Positions 36,977-46,810 of a DNA stretch of 64,000 nucleotides are shown here, piece by piece. Source of the DNA: Prochlorococcus marinus XMU1405. GTDB taxonomy: Bacteria; Cyanobacteriota; Cyanobacteriia; PCC-6307; Cyanobiaceae. The translations under genes and the position numbers were made by a program. The stretch is taken from assembly GCF_017696275.1 (NCBI RefSeq), contig NZ_JAAORF010000001.1, positions 186,001 to 250,000 of the forward strand. The letters are read 5' to 3'. The stretch's first letter is position 1, and each line of letters begins with the position of its first letter. The notes below the pieces were generated by a model. That model was given only the letters and a program-made list of their open reading frames with translations, did not search any database and had not been told where the DNA came from.

Positions 36977-38830
36977 TTAAATATAGTTTGCGACTTTTAC
37001 TTCTGAGCGGTTGAGCAAGTCTTGGATATCTTCAGTATCTATAGTTTCTCTTTCAATTAGCATTTGAGCCATTTCGTCAAGAACAGTTCTATTGTCTGTT
37101 AAAACTTTTGTAGCTCTCTTGTAGGCAACATCAACAAGTTCTGAAACCTCTACATCAATTGTTGCGGCTGTGTCTTCAGAGAAGTCTCTTGTAGAACTCA
37201 TATCTCTTCCGAGAAACATTCCACCTTGAGATTGACCTAGAGCGACTGGACCTATTTTGTCACTCATACCAAATTTAGTGATCATTTGTCTTGCTACATT
37301 GGCAACTTGTTGTAAATCATTTGAAGCTCCGGTTGTTACCTCTTCTTCGCCATAGACTATTTCTTCAGCAACTCTTCCACCAAGAGCTACAGCCATTTGA
37401 TTTTGAAGGTAAGAACGAGAGTAAAGACCAGATTCCATCCTTTCTTCACTTGGAGTGAAGAAGGTTAAACCTCCAGCTTGACCTCTTGGAATTATTGAAA
37501 CTTTTGCTACGGGATCATAATCAGGCATTAATGCTCCAACGAGTGCATGACCAGCTTCGTGATAAGCAACTAATTCTTTTTTCTTATCACTGATAACTCT
37601 ATCTTTCTTTTCAGGGCCTGCCATAACTCTTTCAATGGCATCACCGACTTCATCGTTACTTACTTTATCTAAATCTTTTCTAGCTGCTAGTATTGCTGCT
37701 TCATTTAAAAGATTAGCTAAATCTGCACCGGTAAAACCAGGTGTTCTCCTAGCAACTTTATCTAAATCAACGTCTTTTGAAAGGGTTTTATCTTTCGCAT
37801 GAACATTTAATATCTGCAATCTTCCAGCATAATCTGGTCTATCAACTGTTACCTGTCTATCGAATCTTCCTGGACGCATTAAAGCTGAATCTAAAACATC
37901 TGGTCTGTTGGTGGCAGCAACTATTATTATTCCTGAATTACCTTCAAAACCATCCATTTCGGTTAGGAGTTGATTTAATGTTTGTTCTCTTTCATCATTT
38001 CCTCCTCCCATACCAGCACCTCTTTGTCTTCCAACTGCATCTATTTCGTCGATGAACACAATGCAAGGAGCATTCTTTTTAGCTTGTTCAAAAAGATCTC
38101 TAACTCTGCTAGCTCCAACTCCTACAAACATCTCTACAAATTCTGAGCCAGATATTGAGAAAAAAGGTACACCTGCTTCTCCAGCTACTGCTTTTGCTAG
38201 CAATGTTTTTCCTGTACCAGGAGGGCCAACAAGAAGAACTCCTTTAGGAATTTTTGCTCCTACTGCAGTAAATCTATCTGGGCTCTTGAGAAAATCTACA
38301 ACTTCTGTGAGTTCTAATTTTGCACCTTCAACACCAGCAACATCTGAAAAGGTTACTTGTGTAGATGGTTCCATTTGCAGTCTAGCTTTGCTTTTGCCAA
38401 AACTCATGGCAGGATTACCACCTCCAGCATTACCACTTTGAGATCTTCTGAAAAGAAAAAATAGGCCTCCAATTAAAAGTACTGGGAAAATTAAGCTACT
38501 TAAAGCCTGTTGCCAAGGATTGGCTAATTTTGTAGGAGTTACAGCTATATCTACATTATTCTCAGTCAGTATTTTTAATAAATCTTTGTCAGGTGCTAAA
38601 TTGACCTCAGACCTGCTCCCATCATTTTCAACAACTTGGGCTGTGGCATTATCTGGAGATATAAGGACTCTGCTGATTTCTTTATCTTGTACTGCCTCTA
38701 TAAAATCACTATATCTTAGGGTCTTTGTAGAACTTTCAGTACTTGGTTTATCAAAAACTGAAGTACCAATGAAAATTACAGTAATAACAGCTAGGACATA
38801 AAGTCCTACGTTTCTCCAACGTTTGTTCAC
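36977..38830 (-). CDS. ftsH: FtsH membrane AAA+ zinc protease
   Basis: The 617-residue protein has two N-terminal membrane segments ([36 protein letters not shown]), an AAA module ([29 protein letters not shown], second region of homology [20 protein letters not shown]) and the zinc protease motif HEAGH (about 423-427). In cyanobacteria FtsH2/FtsH3 degrade damaged D1 during photosystem II repair. Proximity to psbA and psbO is suggestive but not proof of which paralogue this is. Confidence 0.97.
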   Translation of the reverse strand: MNKRWRNVGLYVLAVITVIFIGTSVFDKPSTESSTKTLRYSDFIEAVQDKEISRVLISPDNATAQVVENDGSRSEVNLAPDKDLLKILTENNVDIAVTPTKLANPWQQALSSLIFPVLLIGGLFFLFRRSQSGNAGGGNPAMSFGKSKARLQMEPSTQVTFSDVAGVEGAKLELTEVVDFLKSPDRFTAVGAKIPKGVLLVGPPGTGKTLLAKAVAGEAGVPFFSISGSEFVEMFVGVGASRVRDLFEQAKKNAPCIVFIDEIDAVGRQRGAGMGGGNDEREQTLNQLLTEMDGFEGNSGIIIVAATNRPDVLDSALMRPGRFDRQVTVDRPDYAGRLQILNVHAKDKTLSKDVDLDKVARRTPGFTGADLANLLNEAAILAARKDLDKVSNDEVGDAIERVMAGPEKKDRVISDKKKELVAYHEAGHALVGALMPDYDPVAKVSIIPRGQAGGLTFFTPSEERMESGLYSRSYLQNQMAVALGGRVAEEIVYGEEEVTTGASNDLQQVANVARQMITKFGMSDKIGPVALGQSQGGMFLGRDMSSTRDFSEDTAATIDVEVSELVDVAYKRATKVLTDNRTVLDEMAQMLIERETIDTEDIQDLLNRSEVKVANYI

Positions 38831-38876
38831 GATAAAAAATCTTTAATAAATCTATAATACTAATAATAAAACAATA

Positions 38877-40052
38877 TTAAGAGCGTCTTAGAACATCTAC
38901 TACACTTTTGAATGCAAACCATTCAGGAATTGGTTCGCCATTCCTCAATTTCTTTCTAAATTCAGTACCACTAAGTTTCATAATTTCATAATTAAATTCT
39001 TTAGCTTCTTCAGCTGTTATATATCCTTTTTCCTTCGTATAAACTAAATTTTTTGAAGGAACAGTTTGCATCATCAATTCATCTGCACACTTATTCGCAA
39101 AATTCTGGGCGTCATATGGACCATAAAAATCTTCCCCAGTTGATGACGACTTACAACCAGCCATATCTCTACCAATAATAAAGTGGGTGCAACCATAATT
39201 TCTTCTGATTATCATATGTTGAAGAGCTTCTCTTGGCCCTGCCATATGCATTGAATAAGGTAAAAAAGCCCATTTTATTCTTTTATCAGATATTTCCTCT
39301 TCTAATTCTTTATAGGTCAAATATCTAACTTTTCCAGGAATATCATCTTGTTGAGTTGGCCCACAAGTTGGATGAACTAAAACAACTGATTTAGAGGAGA
39401 CATTATCTGAAAGTAAGGCATTAGTAAATAATTCATAATGTGCTCTATGAATTGGATTTCTGCATTGAAATGCAACTACATCATGATTTGATGGCAGTGT
39501 AGATCTAACCTCTTCTGGGGTTTTGCAGGGAAATTCTCTAATTGGCAGTTCGAAACCATACACTCTTCCTCCTATGTAAAATCTCCCTCTCTCATTAAAA
39601 ATCATCTTAACAGCAGGGTGATCTAAAGAATTAGTACCATAACAAAGTTTAGCTTCTAAGGATTTGTCAGGCTCCCATTTAGAGCTAACTTCTAAAACTG
39701 CTATTTTTTGTTTTTTATAAGTAAGCAATATTGTCTCTCCAGCTTTTACTTTTTCATTATTTGAATCAAATACAATAGGCAAGCCAAAAAGCAACCCGTT
39801 TGTATTTCTATTATTTTTAATTACAGAATTGTAGTTATTTTCATCCATAAAACCTTCCAATGGAGAAAAAGCTCCAACCATCAAAAGTTCAACATCGCAT
39901 GCATTTCTCTCGCTACATTCAAACTCATAAGTTGCTTTAGAGATAAGATCATTTTTAAGGTTTTTATCTTTGATAATTAAATTTTTTAGTTCTCCTCCAT
40001 AAGGCGGTATTAGTCCATTAGTATCTGTTTTAGTTTTTTGTTGTAATTCCAT
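38877..40052 (-). CDS. sat: ATP sulfurylase (sulfate adenylyltransferase)
   Basis: The 391-residue protein shows FQCRNPIHRAHYELF (with the HxxH motif), LVHPTCGPTQQDDIPG, FLPYSMHMAGPREALQHMII and HFIIGRDMAGCKSS. It activates sulfate to APS, the first step of assimilation. It sits between psbO and ftsH, all on the minus strand. No APS kinase domain is fused. Confidence 0.97.
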   Translation of the reverse strand: MELQQKTKTDTNGLIPPYGGELKNLIIKDKNLKNDLISKATYEFECSERNACDVELLMVGAFSPLEGFMDENNYNSVIKNNRNTNGLLFGLPIVFDSNNEKVKAGETILLTYKKQKIAVLEVSSKWEPDKSLEAKLCYGTNSLDHPAVKMIFNERGRFYIGGRVYGFELPIREFPCKTPEEVRSTLPSNHDVVAFQCRNPIHRAHYELFTNALLSDNVSSKSVVLVHPTCGPTQQDDIPGKVRYLTYKELEEEISDKRIKWAFLPYSMHMAGPREALQHMIIRRNYGCTHFIIGRDMAGCKSSSTGEDFYGPYDAQNFANKCADELMMQTVPSKNLVYTKEKGYITAEEAKEFNYEIMKLSGTEFRKKLRNGEPIPEWFAFKSVVDVLRRS

Positions 40053-40083
40053 TTTTTTAGTTAATATAGAAAAATTTTGAAAA

Positions 40084-40109
40084 AAAAAGAGGGGTTTAAC
40101 CCTCTTTTT
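40084..40109 (-). terminator. psbO rho-independent terminator
   Basis: AGAGGG (40088-40093) pairs with CCCTCT (40100-40105), flanked by A and T tracts. On the transcribed strand the stem is followed by at least eight U's. It lies 15 bp downstream of the psbO stop. Confidence 0.9.
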
Positions 40110-40123
40110 CTCTTAAGTAGGAT

Positions 40124-40963
40124 CTATGCCTTTCTTCCGTAAAGCTCCCCAATTATTTTTACATCAAGTGGATCCTTTGAACCCATATCTGTATCTGAAG
40201 GTTGGATAGCTTCAAAAGTACCAGCAAATTCGTCTGTGTCTGAATCTACATTGTTGATTGAAAGAGTAATAACGCCAGTACCGTTTACATCAACTTTAAT
40301 ATTTTCTTTTGCAAGTTCTTCGTCATCTCCTCCTAATGCAACTAAACCTTGAGCATATTCAACACCAGTATTTTTAGCTCTTGCCTTAGGATCTAGAAAG
40401 TCACCAGTTCTGTAGTTAGGTGTAAATGTTGAACCACTAACCTCAGTGCCTGGCTCAATAGATGAAGGTAAATCAGCTGTAAGATCTTTTGCTGAGAATG
40501 CAAATGGCACCTCTAAACCACCAGGAGTTAATACAGTAATAAGTTGAAAATCAATACCACCCTTTTCAGTGAAAGTTCCTGAATCTATATCTCCATAAAC
40601 TTCTGTCACTGTGGTGTTATTTCTAGGACTAATAATTTTTGTAGAAACAAATTCTGCAGCTTTTCGTTTTGTCCCTGGCACTTTCACATAAACTTCTGTT
40701 GGATGCATGCATATTCCTTTAAGGCTATCTCCATTTCCTAGAGATATTGATCCGACAAGAGATGAGTCTAATGATGGGCAATCATTAGCTTTTCCTGTGT
40801 TAACAACATCTGTGAATTGTGCATTTCCTCTTTCAGAAAAAGCAAAAGTATTAGCAGGTACGAAAGCAAAAGTTATACAAATTGAAATAACAAAAGCTAA
40901 GAAAGAACGAATTCTCATAATTAAAGTTGCAGTAAATTTCTGTGAGGATAGATTAAAGGTCAT
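40124..40963 (-). CDS. psbO: Photosystem II manganese-stabilising protein PsbO
   Basis: This extrinsic 33 kDa-type protein of the oxygen-evolving complex has a signal peptide (RIRSFLAFVISICITFAFVP, cleaved near ANTFA), so it goes to the thylakoid lumen. The PsbO features are the Cys pair (NDCPSL and KGICMHP), GDSLKGICM, and the beta-barrel segments up to KIIGELYGRKA. The longest frame is 279 residues; an internal ATG at 40918 gives 264 residues starting right at the signal peptide and may be the true start. It ends in a strong terminator. Confidence 0.96.
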   Translation of the reverse strand: MTFNLSSQKFTATLIMRIRSFLAFVISICITFAFVPANTFAFSERGNAQFTDVVNTGKANDCPSLDSSLVGSISLGNGDSLKGICMHPTEVYVKVPGTKRKAAEFVSTKIISPRNNTTVTEVYGDIDSGTFTEKGGIDFQLITVLTPGGLEVPFAFSAKDLTADLPSSIEPGTEVSGSTFTPNYRTGDFLDPKARAKNTGVEYAQGLVALGGDDEELAKENIKVDVNGTGVITLSINNVDSDTDEFAGTFEAIQPSDTDMGSKDPLDVKIIGELYGRKA

Positions 40964-41134
40964 CTAATAAGTTCAGTACGGATATTACAAGGGAAAGGAC
41001 CATAAAAGATAGAACTATTAAATCCTCGAAACAACCCGTAGCTTTTTAGATTTTAAAAAACTGGAATTATTTTAAGCTATCACATTATTTTTAATGATTA
41101 AGATTACAAAAAAATACAAATTAAAAATTTTTTT

Positions 41135-42391
41135 TTATTTTTTTAATGAAATAATTTGGGTTATTAATTTATTTGCTAAATCAATTTTCGATGTTTTGTT
41201 AATGTAGTGTTCTGTATTATTAGTATCAAATAGCCAACCTTCATTTTGTGCCAAAAAGCCAAATCCTTGGCCTTCAAGATCAATTGGATTTGCAAATAGG
41301 TAATCACAACCCTTTCGGATAATCTTTTCTTTAATTGTCATTCGTGCTTCTTCGATAGATCCTGTAAAAGCACAAAAGCCTACAAAAACTTGGTTATCCT
41401 TTTTTGATTTACTAATTGTTTTTAAAATATCTGGAACTAGCTCAAAGTTTTGATTCAAATGAGCATTAATTTGATTTTTCGGAATTTTAGCTGAAGTATC
41501 GCAGGTTATCTTGAAATCAGATACTGCTGCATTCATGAAAAAATAATCGCAATTTGATATTTCTTTATTAATTGCCCTTATTAAATCAACACTAGTTTCA
41601 ATTTCATATCTTTTTATTCCATCAGTAAGATTCTTATCGATTTTCAGAGGCCCATGAACATATTTTACTTTTGCTCCTCTGAACTTCGCTACTTGAGAAA
41701 GAAGTAGGCCCATAGCTCCAGAACTTTTGTTAGTAATGTGTCTTGCCGCATCAATTTTCTCTGAGGTACAACCTCCAGTTATTAAAATTTTTTTGTTAAG
41801 TAAATCTTTGCGATATTCATTTTGTTTGTGTGAAGCTATAAATTCAAGAGCTAATTGGATTAGATCATTTGGAGGTATCTTACCAATGCCAATAGCATCA
41901 CATGCTAAGAGTCCTTCACTTGGTTGCAAAGTCAAAACATTTTCGTAATTCTGTAAATTCTCATAATTTTTTTTGACAGCTTTATTTAGCCACATTTGTG
42001 TATTCATTGCTGGTGCAACAATAATTGGCTTTATATTCGCTATTAAGATGCTTGGGATCAATCCCTCAGCATTTCCAGTTACCCATTTTGCTAATGTTGT
42101 CGCTGTTAAAGGGGCGATGATTAATATATCAGCCCAATTACTTAGTTCTACGTGAAGAGGTGTTGATTGACTGTCAGACCATTGATCATTTTCTAAAATG
42201 CACGGGTTTCTACTTAAAATAGAAAGAGAAAGAGGTTTTATTAATTTTTCTGCATTTTTTGATAAGACGCATCTTATTTCATAATTTTCTTTAGCTAACT
42301 GGCTAACTAATAACGGAATTCTTACAGCTGCAATACTCCCAGTTATTAGTAAAAGAACCTTTAATTTGGTATCTTTACTTTTAGTTTTCAT
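41135..42391 (-). CDS. coaBC: CoaBC: phosphopantothenoylcysteine decarboxylase/synthetase
   Basis: This 418-residue bifunctional enzyme has an N-terminal flavoprotein decarboxylase half (TGSIAAVRIP, IIAPLTATTLAKWVTG, VAPAMNTQMW) and a C-terminal CoaB synthetase half from about residue 195 (LITGGCTSEKIDAARHITNK, then SSGAMG). It adds cysteine to phosphopantothenate and decarboxylates the product for coenzyme A. It overlaps the upstream DUF2555 gene by 11 bp, so the pair is probably cotranscribed. Confidence 0.95.
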   Translation of the reverse strand: MKTKSKDTKLKVLLLITGSIAAVRIPLLVSQLAKENYEIRCVLSKNAEKLIKPLSLSILSRNPCILENDQWSDSQSTPLHVELSNWADILIIAPLTATTLAKWVTGNAEGLIPSILIANIKPIIVAPAMNTQMWLNKAVKKNYENLQNYENVLTLQPSEGLLACDAIGIGKIPPNDLIQLALEFIASHKQNEYRKDLLNKKILITGGCTSEKIDAARHITNKSSGAMGLLLSQVAKFRGAKVKYVHGPLKIDKNLTDGIKRYEIETSVDLIRAINKEISNCDYFFMNAAVSDFKITCDTSAKIPKNQINAHLNQNFELVPDILKTISKSKKDNQVFVGFCAFTGSIEEARMTIKEKIIRKGCDYLFANPIDLEGQGFGFLAQNEGWLFDTNNTEHYINKTSKIDLANKLITQIISLKK

Positions 42392-42617
42392 CGAAAGGTT
42401 CCTGATCGAGTAGATGGGTATAATTAGTTGTTAATTCAGGTCTATTGATTGCAAGAGCCCTAAGTAAATGCCAGTCTTTTAAACCATCAAATGGAGTATT
42501 ATAATTATCTTCCTCTAATCTATTAGCAAGCTCAAGGGTCATTTCTTCATCAAAAGAAATTAGTAGTTCCTCACTTATTTTATTTTCAGAAATGAATTTC
42601 ATATTCATTAAAGTCAA
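42381..42617 (-). CDS. DUF2555 cyanobacterial protein
   Basis: The 78-residue protein's conserved block LANRLEEDNYNTPFDGLKDW followed by HLLRALA and ending LLDQEPFDEN matches the cyanobacterial DUF2555 pattern. Internal ATG codons at residues 4 and 6 could be the actual start. The function is unknown. It is upstream of coaBC with an 11 bp overlap. Confidence 0.8.
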   Translation of the reverse strand: MTLMNMKFISENKISEELLISFDEEMTLELANRLEEDNYNTPFDGLKDWHLLRALAINRPELTTNYTHLLDQEPFDEN

Positions 42618-42820
42618 TATATTCTAATAATAAAGCCTCAAGTAATTATTTAAAATTGATATAAGAATTAAGTACATATTTTCAAGAATATGATAATTTT
42701 TAATTTTCCTAATCTTTTCAAATTATTGTTAGGTCATTTATCTTCATTCTCAGTCATAAATATGCAAACTCTACTTTTCAAAAATATTCTTTCTTAAAAT
42801 ATCTATAAAAAATTTATATC

Positions 42821-43021
42821 ATGTCGCAAACCAAAAGAGAGCAAGTCATTAGTCACATTCGCTATTTAAGGCAAGAGCTCAGAGATATGCATTTAGGAAT
42901 AAAAGAAGATGACTTTTTCCCTGATCCAGGCGAATTAAGAGGATTACTGGCTCAGTTGGAAGCATTACTTGAATTAATAGAAAAAAATACTAAAGTTCAA
43001 TCAAATTCTGAAGCGGCTTAG
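42821..43021 (+). CDS. Small conserved cyanobacterial hypothetical protein
   Basis: This 66-residue, helical, charged protein (TKREQVISHIRYLRQELRDM; ELRGLLAQLEALLELIEKN) has no membrane segment or Cys. It precedes the Ycf20-like gene by 11 bp and is likely in the same operon. I do not recognise a function. Confidence 0.75.
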   Translation: MSQTKREQVISHIRYLRQELRDMHLGIKEDDFFPDPGELRGLLAQLEALLELIEKNTKVQSNSEAA

Positions 43022-43032
43022 TTTAATTAAAA

Positions 43033-43374
43033 ATGGTCGTTAAACCTCAAAAGACAAAATTTCAGCTAAAAATTGTTGAAAATATTCAGACATTAAGTAT
43101 TTGGGCTAATAATCCATGGCGAAGATATTCAATATCATTGATTACACTTTTAATTGGCTACTTTTTTGGAAGTTCTCTTGGTATGGTAAGTGCCGTTGTG
43201 GAACTCATGGATCCTGTAGCCGCTTTTTTATCAGTAGTTTTTATTGAGTTTTTAATAGTTCTAAGAAGAAATTTTAGATTTGAGAGGAAAAAGAAGTTTT
43301 TAGTACTTTTATTAGATTCTTTAAGATTGGGATTATTTTATGGTTTCTTTACTGAAAGTCTTAAGTTGCTATAA
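43033..43374 (+). CDS. ycf20: DUF565 / Ycf20-like membrane protein
   Basis: The 113-residue protein with NPWRRYSISLITLLIGYFFG, VVELMDPVAAFLSVVFIEF and LDSLRLGLFYGFFTESLKLL matches the Ycf20 family (DUF565), with two to three membrane helices. Plastid and cyanobacterial Ycf20 proteins have been linked to non-photochemical quenching. The assignment is from pattern; the role here is inferred. It converges on pyrB with a 2 bp gap. Confidence 0.85.
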   Translation: MVVKPQKTKFQLKIVENIQTLSIWANNPWRRYSISLITLLIGYFFGSSLGMVSAVVELMDPVAAFLSVVFIEFLIVLRRNFRFERKKKFLVLLLDSLRLGLFYGFFTESLKLL

Positions 43375-43376
43375 AT

Positions 43377-44393
43377 TTACTTGTTGTGTTTTTGTAATAG
43401 ATAAAGCAAAGCCATTCTTATAGGGATACCATTTGCAACTTGATTATTAATTAAGCAATTAGGATATTGATCTACCACTTTGCTACTTATTTCAATATCT
43501 CTGTTAATGGGACCAGGATGTAGAACAGGAATTTCTTTATTATTTAAAGATAATTTTTCTGGGGTTAGGCCATAATCAATACTATATGAATCAATGCTAC
43601 TTAGTAAGTTTTCCATCATTCTCTCTTTCTGGAGTCTTAAAACAATAATCGCATCTGCAATTTTTATTGATTCCTCTAATGATCTAGAAATTGTTATTGA
43701 ACCTCTTGATTTAATAGGATCTTCTGTTTGATTTGGCGCGGGGGTTTTTAAAAAATTGATAAATTCATAAGGTATTAATGTCTTAGGACCACATAAGATT
43801 ATATCGGCGCCGAATGCACTCAAAGCCCAAAGATTTGACCTGGCAACCCTTGAATGATTAACGTCTCCAATTATTAAAATTTTTTTGGAATTTAAAACCT
43901 CTGGATTCAGTGTTTTTTGGGAAAAGAATTTTATCAATGTATAGATGTCAAGCAATCCTTGGCTGGGGTGACTATGTAATCCATCACCCGCATTAAGAAC
44001 CGAAGTCTTAGAATTTATTGCATCAAGTTTTTTTGCGATCTCAAAGGTTATGTAACTTGATGAATGTCTGATAACTAATGTATCCGCCCCCATAGCAGAA
44101 TAAGTTATGGCTGTATCAATTATTGTTTCGCCTTTTGTTAAAGAGCTGGAAGATGGCGCAAACGTTTGGACATCAGCAGAAAGTCTTTTTGCTGCAAGCT
44201 CAAAACTATTTTTTGTTCTTGTACTAGCTTCAAAAAATAAAGAAGTTACCAAAGTCCCTTGTAAGGCAGGTATCTTTTTTGTTCCTGCATTCTTTAGTGC
44301 ATCAAATCTATTAGCTAATTCAAATACTGTCTCATAATCTTTAATTGAAAAATTAGCTAGTGTGTGGATATGTTTATGAGGCCAAATTTGCAT
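43377..44393 (-). CDS. pyrB: Aspartate carbamoyltransferase catalytic chain
   Basis: The 338-residue enzyme has [19 protein letters not shown] (carbamoyl-phosphate site), [23 protein letters not shown] and [14 protein letters not shown]. It forms carbamoyl-aspartate, the committed step of pyrimidine synthesis. It is followed on the same strand by nothing nearby (convergent with ycf20). The DNA glycosylase gene lies 21 bp upstream. Confidence 0.97.
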   Translation of the reverse strand: MQIWPHKHIHTLANFSIKDYETVFELANRFDALKNAGTKKIPALQGTLVTSLFFEASTRTKNSFELAAKRLSADVQTFAPSSSSLTKGETIIDTAITYSAMGADTLVIRHSSSYITFEIAKKLDAINSKTSVLNAGDGLHSHPSQGLLDIYTLIKFFSQKTLNPEVLNSKKILIIGDVNHSRVARSNLWALSAFGADIILCGPKTLIPYEFINFLKTPAPNQTEDPIKSRGSITISRSLEESIKIADAIIVLRLQKERMMENLLSSIDSYSIDYGLTPEKLSLNNKEIPVLHPGPINRDIEISSKVVDQYPNCLINNQVANGIPIRMALLYLLQKHNK

Positions 44394-44414
44394 TACGCTT
44401 AAAAAGATAAATGA

Positions 44415-45023
44415 TTATTGAAATTTAGGTGTTCTATCACCTTTTAATCTTTTACTTACACTCCTACTATTTTTGAGATACCAACGCCATTTTATATTTT
44501 TTGCCTTTGATATGCCAATTCTCGTAGTTTGAATAAGATCTTTTTCTTCTAGAGTGAAGTCTCGTGGATAAATCCATAAAGATTTGTTATTAAGAACTTC
44601 AAGTGAGTTAAATGAAATGTCTACACTAAATGTTTTAGTTACTAGGCCAGGTCCAGAAGCTAATCTTTCATTCTTATTAGAGATAAAAACTGATCTTATC
44701 AAAACACCACTCGCAAAATTTTCTTTATCAGTAACTATGTTTAAACAATGATGAATGCCATAAGATTTGTAAATATAAAATGTGCCAGGTTTGCCAAATA
44801 ATGATTTGTTTGATTCAGTCATTTTGCGGTAGCCATGACATGCCTCTTCTTCCTGTGAATAAGCTTCAGTTTCAACAATAACTCCTTTAACTTGATCTAT
44901 CTCATTATTTTTTTTTATGAGGTGACATCCTATTAAATCAGGAGCTACAAGTTTAGAGTGCCGATAAAAAAAATTTTTTGGAAATAATTCTTCTTCTATT
45001 TTTAAATATCTATCTAATAACAT
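44415..45023 (-). CDS. 3-methyladenine DNA glycosylase (AAG/MPG type)
   Basis: The 202-residue protein with KLVAPDLIGCHLI, VIVETEAYSQEEEACHG, GTFYIYKSYGIHHCLNIVTD and ASGVLIRSVF matches the AAG family, with Glu in the VETEAY motif as the general base. It removes alkylated purines in base-excision repair. It lies upstream of pyrB by 21 bp and is divergent from gatC. Confidence 0.92.
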   Translation of the reverse strand: MLLDRYLKIEEELFPKNFFYRHSKLVAPDLIGCHLIKKNNEIDQVKGVIVETEAYSQEEEACHGYRKMTESNKSLFGKPGTFYIYKSYGIHHCLNIVTDKENFASGVLIRSVFISNKNERLASGPGLVTKTFSVDISFNSLEVLNNKSLWIYPRDFTLEEKDLIQTTRIGISKAKNIKWRWYLKNSRSVSKRLKGDRTPKFQ

Positions 45024-45170
45024 ATTTAGCTGATAAAAATAATTAAGGCTATTAATTGATATTGATTTTCAAAAAGATGTGATTATTTTTCAAATTATTT
45101 GAAATTCAAAGGATATGTAAATAAGTTGTTGCTAATAAACTATTATTTAAAGAAGAAAGATATTAAAGGT

Positions 45171-45464
45171 ATGACAAAAATAACTCAAAAGGAAGTTAAA
45201 AAAGTTGCTCATTTAGCGAGATTAGAACTTAACGAGAATGAAATTACTAATCATGCAGAACAATTAGAAAAGATATTGGATTATATAAGACAACTTGAAA
45301 AAATTGATACGGATGATGTCCCCTGTACAACGAGAGCTATAGAGGTTGTAAATGTATTTAGAAAAGATGAAAAGAAAAATTCTGATTGCAATCAAGAACT
45401 ATTAGATTTGGGTCCATCGAGAGAAGAAAAATATTTTAAAGTACCAAAAATTATTAATGAATGA
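45171..45464 (+). CDS. gatC: Asp/Glu-tRNA amidotransferase subunit C
   Basis: The GatC pattern VKKVAHLARLELNENEITNH with DTDDVPCTTR gives a normal 97-residue protein starting from ATG 45171. An upstream start at 45099 would add 24 residues unlike GatC, so I prefer 45171. The subunit stabilises GatAB, which amidates Glu-tRNA(Gln) and Asp-tRNA(Asn). It converges on crtR with a 5 bp gap. gatA and gatB are elsewhere. Confidence 0.92.
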   Translation: MTKITQKEVKKVAHLARLELNENEITNHAEQLEKILDYIRQLEKIDTDDVPCTTRAIEVVNVFRKDEKKNSDCNQELLDLGPSREEKYFKVPKIINE

Positions 45465-45469
45465 GTAAT

Positions 45470-46489
45470 TTAGTTGCTTCCAATAAATGTTTTGTTGACT
45501 ATCTTTAATAAAAACTTTTTTATTTTAAAGCCTGGATATAAATTAATGATTTTTCTTATTTTCCCCCTTTTTTTGCTGTGACTCCTTACACCTATTAATA
45601 AATCATAAATAAAGTTAAAAATGTCTTCTTTACTTTCGAATATTCCAACCCTTTGAGGGGAGCCTTTTGTATCCAATAAAGGTTTAGTTTTTTCATAAGC
45701 TATTTTGTATTCAAACCAAGGAATCGAAGGCCAAAGATGATGAATGAGATGGTAATTTTGTCCCATTATTAATAAATTCATAAATTTGCTTGGATAAACT
45801 CTAGAGTTTATCCATTTATTTCTTGATCGAAATGGTCTATGAGGTAAATAATCAAAAAATATTCCTAGAGTAACACCTACCATTAATGCTGGGCCAAACC
45901 ATAAATTATAAATTAAATTCATAAAGTCAAATTTCAAACCTGCCAAAATAATTGTTATGAATATGGATCTTTCGATTCCCCATTGTAGTAGTTCATATCT
46001 TCGCCAGAGTTTTCTTTGAAAGAAAAACACCTCATGATAAAAAAATCTTGGAGCAATTAGCCAAATTGGACCAAAAGTACTGACAATATGATCTGGATCG
46101 TTTTTGGGGTGATTTACGTGAATATGATGTTGTAAATGTACTCTCGTAAAAACTGGGAAGCTAAACCCTAATAGAATAGCTGAGCCATGGCCCATTGCTT
46201 GGTTTATCCAAGGAACTGGATGAGCAGCTTTATGACAGGCATCATGAATAACAGTACCTTCAATATGTAAAGCTAAAAAAGCAGTGGCTACAAGTAAAGG
46301 TAAAGGCCAAACACCTCTATACCATTGCCATATGCTAAGAAAAGCAAGAAAATAACCGCCAAAAAATAATCCTAATGTTGGATTCCAAAAACTTGGCGGA
46401 TCTACGTAATTTTTAATCTCTTTTTGCCAATTAAATGTTTTCGAAGAATTAGTATTTTTTGTTGTATTTTTACTGGTTAAGTTTGAAAT
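45470..46489 (-). CDS. crtR: Beta-carotene hydroxylase CrtR, no canonical start codon
   Basis: This diiron membrane hydroxylase has His boxes HDACH, HLQHH and HLIHH and several membrane segments. It makes zeaxanthin, a major photoprotective carotenoid of Prochlorococcus. In frame, nothing between the upstream TAA (46505-46507) and the internal Met at 46195 is ATG, GTG or TTG. Yet the missing 98 or so residues are essential: they hold the first membrane helices and the HDACH box. The best non-canonical candidates are ATT 46489 (339 residues, beginning ISNLTSKN), or ATA 46498 or 46501. A sequencing error or unusual initiation must be considered. Confidence 0.85.
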   Translation of the reverse strand: MSNLTSKNTTKNTNSSKTFNWQKEIKNYVDPPSFWNPTLGLFFGGYFLAFLSIWQWYRGVWPLPLLVATAFLALHIEGTVIHDACHKAAHPVPWINQAMGHGSAILLGFSFPVFTRVHLQHHIHVNHPKNDPDHIVSTFGPIWLIAPRFFYHEVFFFQRKLWRRYELLQWGIERSIFITIILAGLKFDFMNLIYNLWFGPALMVGVTLGIFFDYLPHRPFRSRNKWINSRVYPSKFMNLLIMGQNYHLIHHLWPSIPWFEYKIAYEKTKPLLDTKGSPQRVGIFESKEDIFNFIYDLLIGVRSHSKKRGKIRKIINLYPGFKIKKFLLKIVNKTFIGSN

Positions 46490-46657
46490 TGTTTCTATTA
46501 TTCTTTAAATAATATAACTAATATTTTAAGTTGATTGCATGGTCAAATATAAAAAGTTTCTTTTAGGAGATTTTAATTTAATTTTAATGTGTCAAATTAA
46601 TCATCTTAAGAAAAAAAATTTTTAAAATAAACCTCTTTCAATTATTATTTTATTTGA

Positions 46658-46739
46658 GCGGTCGTGGCGGAATTGGTAGACGCGCGAGTTTTAGGTACTC
46701 GTATCTTCGGGTGTGGGAGTTCAAGTCTCCCCGACCGCA
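46658..46739 (+). tRNA. tRNA-Leu (anticodon UAG)
   Basis: An 82 nt cloverleaf has a 7 bp acceptor stem, GCGGTCG (46658-46664) with CGACCGC (46732-46738). The anticodon stem CGAGT/ACTCG frames the loop with TAG. A long variable arm is typical of tRNA-Leu, and the T loop lies in GGGAGTTCAAGTCTCCC. CCA is not encoded. It reads leucine CUN codons (CUA). Confidence 0.97.
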
Positions 46740-46810
46740 CTTAAGGAAATTCTGATAGATAGTTTGTTAATTGATATCAACCCTTATACTTTAAATAAGA
46801 AGTTTATTTA

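Noticed and set aside
42691-42798. 35-residue ORF upstream of the 66-residue gene
   Set aside because: Composition is what AT-rich random sequence gives (Phe, Leu, Ile, Asn), and there is no ribosome-binding site.
45099-45170. Upstream start for gatC adding 24 residues
   Set aside because: The extra segment is Lys/Tyr/Leu-rich and unlike GatC; ATG 45171 gives the family's normal length.
46535-46625. 28-residue ORF between crtR and tRNA-Leu
   Set aside because: No conserved motif and AT-driven composition; not supportable as a gene.
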